NCBI GenBank assembly: GCA_905147135.1 | Contig: LR990040.1 | Span: 22,457,857 to 22,521,856 of the forward strand | DNA length: 64,000 nucleotides | Direction: 5' to 3' | Source: Blastobasis lacticolella | Taxonomy: Eukaryota; Arthropoda; Insecta; Lepidoptera; Blastobasidae | Part shown: in pieces, positions 25,001 through 31,000 of the stretch | Position numbering within the stretch: the stretch's first letter is position 1 | Layout: each line of letters starts with the position of its first letter | Notes under the pieces: model-generated | The model's input: the letters and a program-made list of their open reading frames with translations, nothing else | What the model was told of the DNA's origin: nothing | Databases searched by the model: none | Position numbers and translations under genes: made by a program

Positions 25001-28000
25001 CACCCAGACGCAACAACACGTTCGGCGGCGACCTCCGCGCGACGGACATCCAGCGCGGGCGCGACCACGGGCTCGGCACCTACGCCACCGCGCGCGCCGC
25101 CTGCGGCCTGCCACCGGTCAACAGCTTCGCCGATATGACGGATTACATCTCGCAAGAGGTATGTATTGTAGTGTGTTCAGAGCTTAGACGTTAATGTATT
25201 CTGCCTTAGGTTAGGTTTGCTAGGGCCCTAACGGTCATGGAGTCAAAAATGTAACTATAAAATAATGACATTTTAAACACACCTCAATAATTAAAAAGAA
25301 ATTGAAATAATCAGATGCAACACAGCATATATTGGTAATGCGTCTACAATAAATAAATGTAAATGAAGCACTACAAACAAGACACAAACGCATTACTTAA
25401 AATAAGCCTCGGCACCATATGACGTACATCTCTAAAGAGGTATGTACTGTGGGAGTGTGTTTAGAATTTAGTGTATTCGTGTATTGTGCCTTAGGTTAAA
25501 TAGAATATAACAACAAAAGATATAATAAAAAAAATTGTTTTGAATCTGGAACAGGTGTTTCCGAATCAATCGCGGACAGCATTTTTCATAGCACGTATTT
25601 TGAGCCTCGGAGCCCGATCGCGAGTGACGTACTCACTTCTACCTATATGACACACGCAAAAATAAGTGCAACAAATCCTTTATACAAGCATGGGCTTTGA
25701 CATGGCGAACTCGTGATCGAAACTATACGGTGGTACAATTAAATCGCCTAACGCCTTGCGGAAACGAGCGCTCGGAATCAATTCGGAAAATAAGCGCCCA
25801 GGATGTAAGGCCGGAATTTTTGGTAAAGAGTGCTCACTGAAAAATATTTTTTAATAACAAGCGAAAGCAATTTTTAAGATTTTTTTATCACGCGGTATAG
25901 TACTCATTAAGACTATGGGCGCAGGTTAGTGAACCCTCGCCCGATAAGAGGTATAACTTATTATAACCGCTTAGGGCAATTATAATAAAGGCTGCAGGCC
26001 AGAAATGTAGTTAGCTGAAGGCTAGATAGGTAGGTAGAAAAGAGACGGAACACGAAATGAAGGTTTGATAGTTTAGAAAAAGTAGAATTTAATGAAATGA
26101 AAGTTATTACAAAAGCACTAAGCCAAAAATGAACAGCGAGTAAGCAAAATATGTAAACAAGCAAATGCGTCAAACTCCAGTAGCGGTGTGTCGATCTGCG
26201 CGGGCGCGTAGTGTCCCGGCTAGCAACAACCGCGCCTCGTGATTGGCCGCGCGTGGCCGCGCGCTTCACTCCAGTCTTTTGTTCTCATGCATCTTGCGTT
26301 TGGTACAAGATGCATAAGCGAAGCGTTTCTCGCCAAATTGTAAGGCGGTTGCCCAAGTGCAAACGGCTTGAGCGCATATGCTTAATTAAATTCTTGTATG
26401 TTCGCCACAAGACCATTTCCAAAGTGCCCAAACACGATGTTATCGTTTGCATTCAGTAGTTCCTAAGGCCACCTTCCGTCATCATGATCAGACCTTGATT
26501 ATCACCTAGGGGTATAGTAGTTATTAAGACCATTACAGAAAGCCTAAAACACGATGGCGTTATCTGCGTTCATTAGTTTCTATGATCACCTTCCTACTCC
26601 ATCATCAGACCCGCTCCATGACTTGGGTGTACCAAATTTCAGATAAATTGATCTCCGGAAAGAGGGTCAAATTAGGCTTGCAATATTTGCCCCGAACACG
26701 TTATTACGTACAAAGTTGAAAGTTAAATAAAAGCTTGTAAAAAAATTGGGATAGCACAACCGGGATATTGACGCCAAGATTATTTATTGATTATTATTAT
26801 TATATATTTATTGTAGATTATTATTATTTTATTGTATCCCTCAACAGAACGTGCAAGCCCTCCAGTCCCTGTACGTTTCGCCGGCTGACGTAGACCTGGT
26901 TGTGGGCGGTTCCGTGGAGAAGAACGTCCCTGGAACCCAGGTCGGGCCGACCTTCCTCTGTATCCTGACCGAGCAGTTCTACAGGACGAGGGTCGGGGAC
27001 AGGTTCTTCTTTGAGAACGGCGCGGATCCTGAAATCGCTTTTACGCCTAGTAAGTCTGCGTCTCATTTTATAGATATAGACATAGACGTATCTTTATTTG
27101 GTCCAATAACGTATTTTAAAAAACTTAAAATTATCATAATAATTAAATCTAAAAGGGCTCTCTGCTTATTTGATGGTTGCTTAAAACTACATAATGACAC
27201 AAATATTAATCTACAGGTCAGCTGGAAAGCATACGGAACGGCGCGTCCATGGCGAGAATTCTCTGCGACAATACAGACAGCATAAACTACATGCAACCGA
27301 AGGCCTTCCGACAAATCAATCCAGAGTAAGTACCTATGGATATGATCAGTTAATAATACATCTAGTTAAGTCATTCTATGTTTTCAGACAAACAAAATAA
27401 TAAAGTGTTAAAACTTGTATAATATGATACCCTTGGACTTGGTGTTCGAAAATCACAACTCTCCCTCCCCTTACCCCAGGCCCATCCCCCGGCGGCGAGG
27501 GGTGAAATTTGTCTTTAAACATTTTCGCAAAAACAGTGCTACGTAAATATAACCAATTACTGAATGAAAGCCTATAAAATTCTCTACAACTTTTGCCCTT
27601 CACACTTTTTCAAATTTCCAACCGTTATAAGCAACACACTCTCGATTGTGGCAGCAGGTGAAACACTTGTTTCTTAGGGAATTGTATGAAAAATGTAGCA
27701 CAAAATGTATAGGTATTTTTAAGGCACAAATTAACAATTTTGGTTTTATCCCTTTAATTCGTCTATATGAGCTTGCTTGTTGCCAAATTTGTAGGTTAAC
27801 GGTAAATACCCGATAACTTTTGATAAAGTTTGCATTATCAGTTATCATACCTTATTTATAGGGTACTTACCTTACCTTTCTAAGCGTCGGTGGCCAAGCG
27901 GTTAAGGTATCCGACTCGTAAGCGAGAGGTATCGGTTTCAAAACCCGCTGCGGCCATGTACCAATGACTATTTTCTGAGTTATGTACATTACATACATTA

Positions 28001-31000
28001 TAACCGACGAAATCTGCACATTCAGGCGACTGAATGTGTAACCGTGATCCAATCTAGTCCTGTTCCCCTGGTAGTAGGATTACGGAGGTCAGATGGCAGT
28101 CGCTCCACTGTATTTACCTGATCTGCCTAAACCTCAAGGTCAAGGCGAACCCCAGGCTCTTGTGGGCGGAAGCACAACCGGAATATTAACGCCAAGGTGA
28201 TTTATGGGGTACTTACCGATAACCCATTATCATGTAATTTGTCAACAAGCAAGGTCTGTCGCACGCGTGTAAGCAAATACGAAGCCGATTCTAGCGGATG
28301 GCAATTATATAGGTACCGTTGATTGGTGTAGATAAGTAGTAGGTGTAGTGGAGTATGTGGTTGATGATTTTTGGTAACAACTAACAAGATGCTTCACATA
28401 GTATAACTTAGGCCCGTCTCCCATTACGATACTCCAGTCGAATACAAGTTTGCGACTCGATGTCCGCTCATTACGCTACTGAAAATTTCGTCAATTTCGT
28501 CATTTGCATCAGATTTCGGATGAAGATGACTTTTCATTTCATTTACTGCGTATCACAGTTACGTGATACGCAACAAAGAAGCATTTGCAGTTTTGTTATT
28601 TTATCTTATCATGTATTGCAAACCAACGTTATCTAATGAAGATATTTTTAAATGTCTTGCATAAATTCAATATTCACAACAAACTCCGCCGCCATTTTTA
28701 CTACACGTATCGCGAGATTACGCATAGGATACCGGTGTCAGTGTGCGAGTCTCCGTTTAAATGTATGTGTGATACTCCACGGCGACTAATCTCGGAGACT
28801 GAAATCGGAGAGTCGTGTGTGCATAGCGGAATGGGAGTCGGGCCTTAGTGTCCCTATGTTCGTAGTGTTTCTGCATAGGAAATAGTTAAGCTTGCTTGAC
28901 TATATGTGCACATTGTGCACTATTCCGCTATACTAGGCAGACATTTTATCACTATCCCAGCTAGAGGCAAGTGACGACGGAGGTACCCGTTTGGAAACAA
29001 CCTATTCAATCTTTTCATCAGGTGATAGGACTCTGTCTCTCTGAGCACCACTGTCTTATCTATTTCTGCGACCAAGCAACAATGCATGCATTGTTGTGTT
29101 TCGGTTTGAAGGATAAGGTGGCCAGCGAAATTACAGGCATGAAGCATTTCATCTTAGTCCTCAGTGACAATGCTTTATTTACTGCAACCTAAAATTATAA
29201 ATTGTAGATGTTATAAGCGACAGTTACCACTTGAAATCAGGTGTGCTGTCTGCTCGTTTGTAACAGAGTAGAATAAAAAAATTCTGACAGTCTTGTGAAA
29301 AGAATTTCGAATATATTTCGTACGGCCAGTTTCCCGTATGTTAATCTATTGTTAACCATAAATTAAAATTCGCTGTCCTTATCTACGGTGAATTGTAGAC
29401 AGAGACGGAAAGATAATCGATTATTAAATTTTACAAGCGTTTCAGAAACTGGGCGGTCTGCCTCTGAGACATTAAAATAAAAATAAATGCTTGGACAAAT
29501 TCATACAGCGCCATTTTGGGGCTAGCCCCAAAGTAAGCAAAGCTTGTGTTATGGGTGGAAGATAACTTATAAACTACTTATATACTGTTTTTAAATACAT
29601 ACTACACCCAACCCGTAACAGGAATTAAAATTCATCATTTCAATTTCTACTCGGCCGGGAATCAAACCCGGGACCTTTGCGTGGTGACCGGCATGTTGAC
29701 CAACTGTACCACTCAAGTCGTCATTAGTCATCTTAGACAGTTGAACAATTTTAAAGTTACCCAGAAACTCTTATAAACCGCTCCGTTTTGCCCCTGTTGT
29801 AGCCTTATCCTCTTCAGGCTCTGTAGTTCGACCGTACGACACTCGAAACTTTAAAGGGGTCGGTGGGTACTAATCGCCGGAAACCCCAGCCTTAAGCTAG
29901 GCTACCTGGATCACTAAGGGTTAAACCCGCGATGTATCAATTTCTAGACCCGAGAAACCCCAAGAGCCTTTCAAGGAACTAACTAAGTAAATGTATATGT
30001 AAATATTTTGTGTACAAGAATGCTTCGTTAAATATAATCTTCATGCCGGCGATGAAGTTGCCCACAGAGATCGGGTGATGAATAAGAGAATAAGAGGTAT
30101 TTATAAAATTGGAAACAGAATAATAATTGGGGTTGTGTTGGGAAGGCGTTGGCTTATGATCGTTTCAAGCGCTGTAGTAGCAATTATTGTGCTGGGTGCG
30201 GTGTTTAAACTTAATAAAATTTCCGGTAATAAAGCTTATATTGACAGACCATTGATAGGATCGCAATGTGGATTACAGTGATTTCCTTGATTTGAAGGAC
30301 ATTAAAAGATTAAAAGCAATTTATGTGATCTACTGCAGATACTGTAAGGATTTACTTACTTCATTTGATGACTAAAAGTTCTGCAGTTTTATTTTTTATT
30401 TATTTATTAACTTATTTTAACGTTTTATGAACACCTATATAGGTAACCTATACAGATTTCTGTTCTAGTTTTGTACACAAGGCAAGGTTATATTAGTAAG
30501 AAACCTAACTGTAACTTTGTTATTACCATTGGAAGAGCGGTGGCTCCAAGTACAGGCTTTTAGCTTAAAAAGAGGCTCCAACGATATTAGTTTTAAGGTA
30601 TTTATTGTGAAAGAAAGAAATTATTTATAGAATATTATTATGATAAAATATATATAGTACTTCTGTTAAAACTACACCAATAAGTGGATAAACATGTTAT
30701 CTTTTGTTTGATATTCCGTAATTTAAAATACATTTAAATTTAAACAGCTGTTCGTTCACACAGGTGGCCAACATTTAAACTGTCAGAAAATGGCGAAACT
30801 TCTTTATGCAATGTATTTGAAATGAAATGACATGTTAATGCCAAATACAACGACGCAATCAACGGGTCTGATAAGTTGGTGGCACTGGATTATATTGATA
30901 GAAAAAATTTGGACAGTCGATATTAACTTACTCATTTTGCAATAATGGCAGCTAGTCCAGAACGAAAGTGTACACCCGTTCGATATAAAATGTCGTGCGA

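Larger units (their letters stand above)
25159..26847. other. Peroxidase intron 10
   Basis: It contains the exon 10 duplicate (25403-25500), a CG-rich segment (about 26195-26290), a dispersed repeat (26400-26720) and a SINE tail scrap (about 26748-26785, 'cacaaccgggatattgacgc'). The remainder (25500-26190) is unassigned. Confidence 0.6.
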
